From: Betaproteobacteria bacterium
Lineage (GTDB): Bacteria; Pseudomonadota; Gammaproteobacteria; Burkholderiales; Burkholderiaceae
NCBI GenBank assembly: GCA_018969885.1
Contig: JAGWXN010000070.1
Location: 1 to 12,527 of the forward strand
Direction of reading: 5' to 3'
DNA: 12,527 nucleotides
A model generated the notes under the pieces. The model ran no database searches, was not told the DNA's origin, and was given only the letters and a program-made list of their open reading frames with translations. Shown piece after piece: positions 1-6,831 of this stretch (positions are counted from its first letter, which is position 1; each line of letters opens with the position of its first letter). Made by a program: the position numbers and the translations under genes.

Positions 1-111
1 GGCCTGTGCCGACGCGAGCGGGCTGGCCGCAACCGCCGTGAGGACGGTGACAGCCTTGAGCGCGCGCCGGCGCCCTCGCGATGGCTGTGCGTGTTCGGGA
101 CGCTGATTCAT
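1..111 (-). CDS. N-terminus of an exported protein (partial, cut by window edge)
   Basis: An ATG at 109-111 opens a frame that runs without a stop for 37 codons to base 1. It is preceded by AAGGAG (118-123) with a 6-nt spacer, a good ribosome binding site. The peptide has an arginine-rich start (GRRRALK at residues 13-19), a hydrophobic alanine/valine/leucine stretch at about 20-30, and ends in an A-S-A-Q-A type signal-peptidase site. RRxxLK resembles a twin-arginine (Tat) motif but lacks the usual Phe, so Sec export is equally possible. It starts 36 bp after the dctM stop on the same strand, so it is probably the next gene of the operon and would act in the periplasm. The mature protein lies outside the window, so no function can be given. 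Confidence 0.72.
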   Translation of the reverse strand, partial: MNQRPEHAQPSRGRRRALKAVTVLTAVAASPLASAQA

Positions 112-117
112 TGCAGG

Positions 118-123
118 CTCCTT
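118..123 (-). promoter_or_regulatory. Ribosome binding site of the partial exported-protein gene
   Basis: AAGGAG on the minus strand, 6 nt before the ATG at 111. It decides the start of a gene that would otherwise be easy to miss because only 37 codons are in the window. Confidence 0.65.
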
Positions 124-147
124 GATGAATGGCGCTCGATAAGCGAG

Positions 148-1422
148 TCAGAAAAACAGTCGCATGCCGGCGAGCGAAATGGCTGGCACGTAGGTGATGA
201 GCGCAAGCGCGACCAGGTACAGAAACAGGAACGGCACGATGCCGCGATAGATCACCTTGAGCGGCAGACCCAGTACCGACTGTGCGACAAAAATATTGAT
301 GCCGAACGGTGGATGAAATAGACCGATTGCCAGGTTCACGGTGAGTACGATGCCGAAGTGCACGGGGTGGATACCGGCGGACTGCACGATGGGCATCAGA
401 AGCGGGGTGAGAATCAGAATGGCCGACAGCGGATCGATGAAGCAACCCACCAGGAGCAGCAGGAGATTGAGCGCAAGCAGCACCTGCCAGGTGGAGAGGT
501 CTAGCGCCTGTAGCCACGCCACCAGCGCTGCCGGCACCTGGTTCACCGTGAGCAGCCAGGCAAAAATGCTGGCGCAGGCCACGACAATGAGAATTTGCGC
601 GGTGAAATAAGCGGTCTGGCTGGCGGCCTGAATGATGTCGCGCCAGGACAGCTCTCGGTATACAAACCGGGTGACGAGCGCCGCATAGACGCAGGCGACC
701 GCCGCGGCTTCGGTGGGTGAAAACACGCCCCCGTAGATGCCGCCCAGAATGATGACCGGCGCACCCAGCGCCCAGAGTCCTCTGCGAAGCGCCAGCAGAA
801 AGCGGCGGGCCTCGAACGGCGCACCGCCTGGAATACCGGCCCGTCGCGCATACCAGATCACATAGAGGGCAAGCATCAGACCGATCAGAAGCCCCGGGAA
901 GATGCCGGCGGCATAGAGCCTGGGCACGCTCTCCTGCGCGGCGACCCCGTAGACAATCATGGGGACGCTGGGCGGAATGATGATGTCGATCGCACCCACC
1001 GCGGTGATGAGCCCCGCGGAGAAATGCTCAGGATAGTTGGCCCGGCGCATGGCCGGCACCATGATGCGCCCCACGGTGGCGACAGTGGCCGCACTTACCC
1101 CCGAAATGGCGCCAAAGATGGCTGACGTGCCGACCGTGGTCACCCCCAGACTGCCTCGCACGTTGCCCACGCCCGCCTGGACTGCATCCACCAGTCGCTG
1201 AGCGACGCTACCGCGGCCCATCAGTTCGCCTGCGTAAATGAAGAACGGAACCGCGAGAAGTGCAAAGGCGTCGATCGAACCGAACAGGTTCTGATGGATC
1301 ACATTGAGCGGTGTGTTCGAAAAGAACAGCAAAGCCACCGCGCTGGAGGACAGCAGCACCAGGTAGATGGGAAAGCCTGCGAGCAGCAGCGCGATGGGCA
1401 GTAGCCCGAGGGCAAAGCTCAT
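148..1422 (-). CDS. dctM: TRAP transporter large permease subunit, DctM family
   Basis: Encodes the 12-helix membrane subunit of a tripartite ATP-independent periplasmic (TRAP) importer, which couples solute uptake to sodium or proton entry. The 424-aa product is almost entirely hydrophobic helices and shows DctM landmarks: a GxSxxTVATxG-like segment around 108-118 in a Ser/Gly-rich loop, IIPPSVPMIVYG at about 148-159, GGVFSPTEAAAVA at 231-243, and HPPFGINIF at 370-378. Length is normal for the family. The frame stays open far upstream to 1842, but the ATG at 1422 was chosen because it matches the family start and overlaps the dctQ stop in an ATGA, implying translational coupling. Substrate cannot be read from this subunit. 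It follows dctP and dctQ in the operon. Confidence 0.95.
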   Translation of the reverse strand: MSFALGLLPIALLLAGFPIYLVLLSSSAVALLFFSNTPLNVIHQNLFGSIDAFALLAVPFFIYAGELMGRGSVAQRLVDAVQAGVGNVRGSLGVTTVGTSAIFGAISGVSAATVATVGRIMVPAMRRANYPEHFSAGLITAVGAIDIIIPPSVPMIVYGVAAQESVPRLYAAGIFPGLLIGLMLALYVIWYARRAGIPGGAPFEARRFLLALRRGLWALGAPVIILGGIYGGVFSPTEAAAVACVYAALVTRFVYRELSWRDIIQAASQTAYFTAQILIVVACASIFAWLLTVNQVPAALVAWLQALDLSTWQVLLALNLLLLLVGCFIDPLSAILILTPLLMPIVQSAGIHPVHFGIVLTVNLAIGLFHPPFGINIFVAQSVLGLPLKVIYRGIVPFLFLYLVALALITYVPAISLAGMRLFF

Positions 1423-1919
1423 AGGTTGTCGTGCTCGCGCGCAGGCTGATTCCAGCGACGTGCGAGCAGATGCCAGAGCGCGCCCGCCGCAATCAGCGTG
1501 AAGCCGATGGCGACTGCAGCATGGGGAATCGCCATCGGGATGTTCGCCGCATCGCTGCGGCGATCGAGTTCGGCCATGGTGATCACGAATTTCCACGATT
1601 GGAAGGCGACGACCGTGGCCGTGGCCGCCAGCAGCAGGAGCTCCAACAGACGCAGCGCCCGCTGCACCCCCCGCGGGAGCCCGCGAACCAGCACGTCCAT
1701 ACGCAGGTGGGCATTTCGCCAGCCCACGACGACTGCGCCCAGAAAGGCCATCCAGACCATCATGTAGGTCTGGATTTCGTCGGCGCCAAATATGGCCTGG
1801 CCAAATACATAACGCCCGACCACGTTGGCGAAATTGAGGCACACCGCCGCAATGACGAGCAGCCCGAGCCCAGTGAGCAGCGCGTCGGCCAGGCGCTCGA
1901 TCGCGCGCTCGATCAGCAT
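1419..1919 (-). CDS. dctQ: TRAP transporter small permease subunit, DctQ family
   Basis: The 166-aa product has four predicted transmembrane helices (about residues 14-32, 52-67, 89-106 and 132-152) and the DctQ pattern: N..GRYVFG at 32-40, ADEI at 46-49, then W.AFLGA..V..R..H..MDV between about 56 and 76. DctQ pairs with DctM to form the membrane complex that receives solute from DctP. The ATG at 1919 lies 3 nt after the dctP stop, and the 3' end overlaps the dctM start by 4 nt, so dctPQM is compact and most likely co-translated. No strong Shine-Dalgarno sequence is visible, which agrees with coupling. Confidence 0.93.
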   Translation of the reverse strand: MLIERAIERLADALLTGLGLLVIAAVCLNFANVVGRYVFGQAIFGADEIQTYMMVWMAFLGAVVVGWRNAHLRMDVLVRGLPRGVQRALRLLELLLLAATATVVAFQSWKFVITMAELDRRSDAANIPMAIPHAAVAIGFTLIAAGALWHLLARRWNQPAREHDNL

Positions 1920-1922
1920 GGC

Positions 1923-2918
1923 TTACTTGAGCCGGTCGGCGGCCTGTACGAGCGCATCGTACTCGGCCTGCACGGCAGGGTTCTTGGACAGCAGCTCGCC
2001 GCCGAGCTTGCGCAGGTCGGCCATCATCTTGGCCTGCTCGGGCGCCGGGAGTTTGAGCAGCTGTCCGCCGTTTTGGGTCCAGCCGTCGTTGGCGCGTTGG
2101 ATTGTGGCGGCAGCGAATCCGAACGCCACCTTGTCGACTGCAGCGCCAGCCTCATCGATTGCCTTCTGCAAATCGGCCGGCAGGCTCTGGAACCACTTGC
2201 GGTTAACCACCACCGTGGACACGACGATGCCGGGGTGAATTTCCGTGACGGCCTTGGCGGCGTCATAAAACTTCATGGGGGTGAGCACCGGAATGCCAGC
2301 CAGCAGGCCGTCGATCGCGCCGCTCTGGAGCGCGGGCAGGACCTCGTTGAGCGCCATGGGTACGGGCGTTGCGCCGAGCGCTTTCATGGGTTCGATCTGA
2401 AGCGGCGTCGCAAACACGCGGATCTTCTGGCCCTTGAAGTCGGCGAGGTTGCGAATGGGTTTACGCGAAAGAATCACCACCGGACTGTTGTAGAACACGC
2501 CGATGCCCTTGACGCCCTTACCCTCGCCGATGGCGAGCGCACGCGGTCGATAGCTGGCATCACCCAGCACGCGGCCGAGATGCTCCGGCGATTCAAAGAG
2601 TCCGATCGCGTCCAGCGCCTGAAACCGGGGCTCGGTGCCGACCAGGAATGAGGTGGGGGTGACGAAGGCCTCGATGTTGCCGAGCACCACACCCTCGACC
2701 ATGCGCGGAATCGCCCCCAATTGGCTTGCGGGATAGATCTCCACTTTGATGCGGTCGCCCGCACGCGGCTTCAGTTCGGCCTCGAAGCGGCGTAGCCATT
2801 CGTGCTGCACGTCATTGATGGTGGCGCTCGCCATTTTCAGGGTGACGGTCTGCGCCTGCGCGGGGGCAATCAGCGCGGCGGTCAGCAGCGCGAGTGCGCT
2901 GGTGCGTAGGAATGTCAT
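1923..2918 (-). CDS. dctP: TRAP transporter periplasmic solute-binding protein, DctP family
   Basis: Periplasmic receptor of the TRAP importer. Residues 1-22 are a Sec signal peptide (hydrophobic core, then APAQA with cleavage probably before Gln23). The mature part starts TVTLKMAS and carries the family core: FKGQKIRV (161-168) with Arg167 at the position of the carboxylate-binding arginine known in DctP proteins, then ALGATPVPMALNEVLPALQSG and IDG (180-204). The arginine suggests the ligand has a carboxylate group. Total length 331 aa is normal. The start is fixed by AAGGAGG at 2924-2930, 5 nt before the ATG; this is the strongest ribosome binding site in the operon, consistent with a receptor made in excess. 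The usual Glu after IDG is replaced by Leu, so the ligand may be atypical. The exact ligand is unknown. Confidence 0.94.
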   Translation of the reverse strand: MTFLRTSALALLTAALIAPAQAQTVTLKMASATINDVQHEWLRRFEAELKPRAGDRIKVEIYPASQLGAIPRMVEGVVLGNIEAFVTPTSFLVGTEPRFQALDAIGLFESPEHLGRVLGDASYRPRALAIGEGKGVKGIGVFYNSPVVILSRKPIRNLADFKGQKIRVFATPLQIEPMKALGATPVPMALNEVLPALQSGAIDGLLAGIPVLTPMKFYDAAKAVTEIHPGIVVSTVVVNRKWFQSLPADLQKAIDEAGAAVDKVAFGFAAATIQRANDGWTQNGGQLLKLPAPEQAKMMADLRKLGGELLSKNPAVQAEYDALVQAADRLK

Positions 2919-2923
2919 GGTCT

Positions 2924-2930
2924 CCTCCTT
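2924..2930 (-). promoter_or_regulatory. Strong ribosome binding site of dctP
   Basis: AAGGAGG on the minus strand, 5 nt before the dctP ATG. It is a near-perfect anti-16S match inside an operon whose other internal starts mostly have weak or no Shine-Dalgarno sequence, suggesting extra translation of the binding protein. Confidence 0.75.
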
Positions 2931-2954
2931 GCCGTGTCAGGCATGTTGTGGGTG

Positions 2955-4634
2955 TCAGGTGGCGAGCGCTTCTCTGCCTTGGGCGGCTCGCAGGGAATCG
3001 GGGAATTCAGGCGCGAGCGGTGGGTGCCCGCGAATGAGGTCGGCAGCCCGCTCGGCGATCATCATGACGGCAGCGTTGATGTTGCCGCCGATGAGGCTGG
3101 GCATGACCGATGCGTCGATCACCCGTAGCCCCTCCACGCCGAAGACGCGAAGTTCGGGATCAACCACTGCGCCGTCTTCGGGAGCGAGGCCCATTCGGCA
3201 GGTGCCCAGCGGGTGGTGAACGGTGATGGATACCGCGCGAATGTGGGCGTCGAGATCGGCATCGCTGGTTTTTCCGGCGCCAGGCGCCCGTTCGGCCGCC
3301 ACGAAGCGTCCGAGTGCGGGCTGCTCTCCCAAGTTGCGCGCAAGGCGCAGACCTGCGCGCAGTGTCTGCCAGTCGTGCTCGGCATCGAGAAAATTCTGGC
3401 GGATGCGGATCGGCTGTCGGGGATCGGCCGAAGCGAGCTCCAAGCGGCCGCGGCTGTGCGGCCGCAACACAATCGCCACGGTTGAGAAGCCGTCTTCGAA
3501 CGGCCGACGGAAAGGCGGCAGCCATGGCGTGCCATTAAGCGGTCCGCCATGAAAGAGGAGCTGGACATTGGGCACGGGTTCGGCGTCCGAGGTGCGCAGG
3601 AACGCAGTGAGTGGTGCAGGCAGATCGGTGGCGTAGCCCCGGCCGAAAAAATACGCGTTCATGAGATGCCGAACGATCCGGTCGGCGCGCATGTTGTGCT
3701 GAAACGGGCCGGGTTCGCGCCGCCGATAGGCGACCGGTGCCATGACATGGTCCTGCAGATTGCGGCCCACACCGGGAAGTGCCGTGTGAAGCGCGATGTC
3801 GTGTGGGCGCAGATCCTCGGGGGCGCCGATGCCTGAGAGCATGAGGAGTTGCGGCGTGTTGATGACGCCGCCCGCAAGCAGCACCTCGCGATCGGCAAGC
3901 GCCACGCGCCGGTTTCCATCAACCTCGTATTCAACGCCGACCGCGCGCCGCCCGTCGAACACCAACCGGGTGGCGAGCGCGCGGACCTGGACGGTGAGTC
4001 CGGGGCGCTCCAGAGCGGGGCGCAGATAGGCGCTCGCGGAGCTCGCGCGCCGATTGTTGCGGATGGAACACTGGAAGAGGCCGAAGCCTTCCTGTTGCGC
4101 GCCGTTGTAGTCGGGCGTGATGGGGTGACCAGCGCTGGTTGCCGCTTCGAAGAAGGCATCAAAGAGCGGGTCGGGGTAGCGGTTTTCGCGCACTGCAACT
4201 GGGCCGCTGCCGCCGCGGAAGGCCGACTCGCCGCCTTCCCAGCTTTCGGTACGGCGAAAATAGGGGAGCGCGTCGGCATACGACCAGCCTGTGAGGCCGG
4301 AGGCCGCCCAACGGTCGTAATCAGAACGATGACCACGGACCCATGCCATGGCATTGATCGAAGACGAGCCCCCGATCACGCGGCCACGCGCGCATTCGAC
4401 TGCGCGGCCGTTGAGATTTTCCTGAGGTTCAGCGAAGTAGCCCCAGTCGTGCAGGCGTTTGCCGAGAATGCGGCCCCAGCCAAACGGAATATGGATCCAG
4501 GGATCGCGATCCCAGTCGCCGGCCTCGAGGAGCAGCACGCGGGTGCCAGCGGTTTCGGAGAGCCGGTTGGCGAGCACGCACCCGGCCGAACCCGCGCCGA
4601 CGATCACATAATCAAAACTGGCGCGCTCGCTCAT
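2955..4634 (-). CDS. GMC-family FAD-dependent oxidoreductase (choline/alcohol dehydrogenase-like)
   Basis: A cytoplasmic flavoenzyme of the glucose-methanol-choline family that would oxidise an alcohol to an aldehyde or ketone. In the 559-aa product, residues 9-22 form the FAD dinucleotide fold (VGAGSAGCVLA with GxGxxG), Glu37 is at the expected ribose-binding position, GRVIGGSSSINAM (84-96) is the GMC signature 1 region, LLAGGVINTPQLLMLSGIG (252-270) is signature 2, and the catalytic site is VHHPLGTCRMG (472-482; His473 or His474) with GGNINA at 516-521. All key residues are intact. The frame is open to 4772, but the ATG at 4634 begins directly before the FAD fold and lies 13 nt after the GST gene stop. 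Family members are too varied to give a substrate; operon context suggests a hydroxylated intermediate of the imported compound. Confidence 0.94.
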   Translation of the reverse strand: MSERASFDYVIVGAGSAGCVLANRLSETAGTRVLLLEAGDWDRDPWIHIPFGWGRILGKRLHDWGYFAEPQENLNGRAVECARGRVIGGSSSINAMAWVRGHRSDYDRWAASGLTGWSYADALPYFRRTESWEGGESAFRGGSGPVAVRENRYPDPLFDAFFEAATSAGHPITPDYNGAQQEGFGLFQCSIRNNRRASSASAYLRPALERPGLTVQVRALATRLVFDGRRAVGVEYEVDGNRRVALADREVLLAGGVINTPQLLMLSGIGAPEDLRPHDIALHTALPGVGRNLQDHVMAPVAYRRREPGPFQHNMRADRIVRHLMNAYFFGRGYATDLPAPLTAFLRTSDAEPVPNVQLLFHGGPLNGTPWLPPFRRPFEDGFSTVAIVLRPHSRGRLELASADPRQPIRIRQNFLDAEHDWQTLRAGLRLARNLGEQPALGRFVAAERAPGAGKTSDADLDAHIRAVSITVHHPLGTCRMGLAPEDGAVVDPELRVFGVEGLRVIDASVMPSLIGGNINAAVMMIAERAADLIRGHPPLAPEFPDSLRAAQGREALAT

Positions 4635-4647
4635 CGCAGGCCACCGA

Positions 4648-5247
4648 TCAGCCGGCGGCTGTAGCGGTGCGGAATGACGCGCGCGCGCTGAGTCGCTCAA
4701 GCCATGCCGAGATCGCTGGTGTGGGCGGCAGCCCGAACGGGAAGGCCACACAGCGACGCACCACCGGCCCAAGCGCGATGTCGGCGATGGTCAGGTTGTC
4801 GCCGGCCACCCACGTTGATTTGGCGAGTTGGCCGTCGAGGATCTTGAGCTCGGCAGCCAGGTTCTTGCCGGTGTCGGGGGCGCGCTCGGCCTCGGGCTTC
4901 TTGGCATCACGAAAGCCCGCCAGAAACACGGGATTGAGCGAGGCGAGGGTCCAGTCCATCCAGCGATCCACGTGGCTCCGTGCGGCCAGATCAGTGGGGT
5001 AGAGGCTGGCCGCTTTTTCTTTCGAGGCGACATAGCGCAGGATGGCGTGCGATTCCCAGATCGAAACGCCGCCGTCTTTCAGCGTGGGGACCTTGGCGGT
5101 GGGGGTCATGGCCAGGTACTCGGCGGTGGTGGTGTTTTCGAACTGGCGCCCGTAATCATGGCGCTCATAGGAAACGCCGAGTTCCTCGAGCAGGAACATC
5201 ACTTTCTGAACATTGCCGGAGGTGGCCCGGCCGAGCAGCTGATACAT
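4648..5247 (-). CDS. Glutathione S-transferase-like protein
   Basis: A 199-aa cytoplasmic GST with the thioredoxin-fold N-domain (about 1-77) and a helical C-domain (about 88-195). Ser10 in RATSGN is a likely glutathione-activating residue, KVPTL (52-56) contains the cis-proline, WES (64-66) binds the glutathione gamma-glutamyl group, and LTIADI (152-157) carries the N-capping aspartate. The ATG at 5247 was chosen because GGGAG lies 7 nt upstream and it begins directly at strand one; a TTG at 5268 is in frame but has no such support. Bacterial GSTs in ring-cleavage operons can act as cis-trans isomerases, such as maleylpyruvate isomerase, which would fit the gentisate-dioxygenase-like bicupin upstream. 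A detoxifying transferase role is the alternative; sequence alone does not decide. Confidence 0.92.
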   Translation of the reverse strand: MYQLLGRATSGNVQKVMFLLEELGVSYERHDYGRQFENTTTAEYLAMTPTAKVPTLKDGGVSIWESHAILRYVASKEKAASLYPTDLAARSHVDRWMDWTLASLNPVFLAGFRDAKKPEAERAPDTGKNLAAELKILDGQLAKSTWVAGDNLTIADIALGPVVRRCVAFPFGLPPTPAISAWLERLSARASFRTATAAG

Positions 5248-5300
5248 GCGGTTCTCCCTGCGCAACAAGAGCGTGCGCTGAACAGTTGATGGATGCGGTG

Positions 5301-5681
5301 TCAGGCGGACAGCGGCTTGTAGGCCACCATCTCGATTTCAATCTTGGTGCTGATGACGGCGCGCGCCTCGACCGTGGTGCGGGCAAGCCGCCCGTCTGGG
5401 AAGTATTCTTTGAAGACGCCGTTATAGCGGCCGAAGTCGCGTGCGTCTTCAAGAAAGGTGGTGACCTTCACCACGTCGTCGAGCGAACAGCCTGCAAGCC
5501 CAAGAATGCGCTGGCAGGCGAGGATGGTTGCGCGGGTTTCTTCCTCGATCGTGCCCGACACCATGTTGCCGTGCTCGTCCTTGGCCACCTGGCCCGAGAG
5601 GAAGACGAAGTCGCCCGCCCGCACCGCCGGATGGAAGGGCAGGTTGGGGTTCTTTTTGCCAAATGTTTGGATCGTGCTCAT
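5301..5681 (-). CDS. RidA/YjgF/YER057c/UK114-family protein, putative enamine/imine deaminase
   Basis: A 126-aa trimer-forming RidA-fold protein of usual length. Visible family features are VFLSGQV (26-32), a central helix with TRATILACQRIL (49-60), VVKVTTFLED (70-79), Arg101 in the LARTTVEA segment (the arginine that anchors the substrate carboxylate in RidA enzymes), and KIEIEMVA (113-120) with Glu117 at the catalytic-water position. Both active-site residues are present, so hydrolytic deamination of an enamine or imine is plausible. RidA-fold enzymes also include 2-aminomuconate deaminase in aminoaromatic catabolism. Its place inside a degradative operon argues for a dedicated pathway role rather than housekeeping 2-aminoacrylate removal. 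It starts 9 nt after the propeller gene stop. Confidence 0.93.
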   Translation of the reverse strand: MSTIQTFGKKNPNLPFHPAVRAGDFVFLSGQVAKDEHGNMVSGTIEEETRATILACQRILGLAGCSLDDVVKVTTFLEDARDFGRYNGVFKEYFPDGRLARTTVEARAVISTKIEIEMVAYKPLSA

Positions 5682-5690
5682 GGTGGTGGA

Positions 5691-6824
5691 TTACCTCGGA
5701 AAACACTCGATGATGTCCAGCCCCTGCTGGCGATCGATGAGATAGACCAGTCCGCGGTCGTCGATGGTGACATCGTTGGACGACACTCGGCGGCAGCCGG
5801 CGGGTGGGTCGGGTTCGTAGAAGCCGACCTCCTTGGGGCGGAATGGGTCGGCGACATCGATCAGGCGTAGCCCCTGGGCGAACCAGGCGAATGGAATGAT
5901 GGTGCCGTTGAAGCGCTCGGAGGGCTGATGGCAGCCGGTCATGTGCTCTTGCGGTTCACCATCGGGGTCGATCCCGTCAACCTGGAAGGTTGCAATGGGC
6001 AGCGGCTGGGTTTCCTCGCTGATGTCGTAGATCCAGGTGTATGCGGGCGGAGAGGGCCGTAGCTTGGCCACGTCTTCGTCAGCCACCACCAGAATGTTCC
6101 GCCCCTTGAGCGGCACTGGAATGGGCAGCGCCGTGTGGGTGGGGTGCGGGTCGGCTGGACCCGGGTTGATGCCGGCTACCAGCTGCGGGCGCGACATGTC
6201 GGAGATATCAAGAATGTAGAAGCCGTGATGCCAGTAGGAGACGTAGAGTCGATTACCCAGACGCAGCGGATGGTGGCAGCGCGGCCGCGTGTAGTTGTCC
6301 CAAGGATAGTGCTCTCCGCCCGCCACGTGCTGCCCGGGGATCCACCAGCGGCCCACCTCCTGCGGACGGGCGGGATCGGCGAGATCGAGAATCATCATGA
6401 TGTTGCCGACATAGCCCTCGGCCGTGGGCGAGATGTACGCGTAGCGGCCATCGAAGCTGAAGCGGTGAACGCCGCCGCCGACGGCGTTACTGACCTTCCA
6501 GTGCGTGATCAGCTTGGGCCGCGCGGGGTTCGACACATCAAAAATGCCGAGGCCGCCGCCGAAGTCGTCTGCGCCTTCACGGAACTTTTCATAGTTCACG
6601 ATCATGATGCCGTTCTGCGCACGCACCTTGTGCGAGTGCCAGCCCATGGGCACCTGGAGCGTGGCGAGCAGCTTCGGGTTACGCGGGTCGGCGACGTCAT
6701 AGATGGAGGTGCCATCGGGCGGGCGCATGGCCGAGACATAAAGTGTGGTGCCATCCACCCACGCCTGACCGCCGCCATGGCAGTCGATGTGCGAGACCAG
6801 CCGAGTGTTATGTGCGCGGGCCAT
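5691..6824 (-). CDS. LVIVD-repeat beta-propeller protein, histidine-rich, cytoplasmic
   Basis: A 377-aa protein built of about seven repeats with the pattern [I/L].D[V/I/L].[D/N]P.RP.L, seen at about 41-53, 94-106, 145-158, 204-216, 265-277, 321-336 and a degenerate closing one at 361-373. This predicts a seven-bladed beta-propeller of the LVIVD type. No signal peptide is visible, so it should be cytoplasmic, unlike many exported LVIVD proteins. Histidines recur at apparent blade-loop positions: CHGGGQ (15-20), WHSH (62-65), VHRF (119-122), CHHP (183-186), WHHG (198-201), HPTHT (227-231) and GCHQPSE (297-303). Such clustering recalls metal-binding propellers such as selenium-binding protein/methanethiol oxidase; a metal site here is inference. 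It starts 7 nt after the bicupin stop. No catalytic function is established for the family. Confidence 0.9.
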   Translation of the reverse strand: MARAHNTRLVSHIDCHGGGQAWVDGTTLYVSAMRPPDGTSIYDVADPRNPKLLATLQVPMGWHSHKVRAQNGIMIVNYEKFREGADDFGGGLGIFDVSNPARPKLITHWKVSNAVGGGVHRFSFDGRYAYISPTAEGYVGNIMMILDLADPARPQEVGRWWIPGQHVAGGEHYPWDNYTRPRCHHPLRLGNRLYVSYWHHGFYILDISDMSRPQLVAGINPGPADPHPTHTALPIPVPLKGRNILVVADEDVAKLRPSPPAYTWIYDISEETQPLPIATFQVDGIDPDGEPQEHMTGCHQPSERFNGTIIPFAWFAQGLRLIDVADPFRPKEVGFYEPDPPAGCRRVSSNDVTIDDRGLVYLIDRQQGLDIIECFPR

Positions 6825-6831
6825 GGTGGGC

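Noticed and set aside
1423..1842. Upstream extension of the dctM frame (140 extra codons, overlapping dctQ in another frame)
   Set aside because: The extension covers the clearly real dctQ gene, has low-complexity Arg/Gly/Ala composition, and DctM proteins begin where the ATG at 1422 lies.
1431..2651. 406-codon plus-strand open frame opposite dctQ and dctP
   Set aside because: Long antisense frames are common in GC-rich genes; composition is rich in His, Arg, Glu and Gly with no domain, and the opposite strand encodes good DctQ and DctP.
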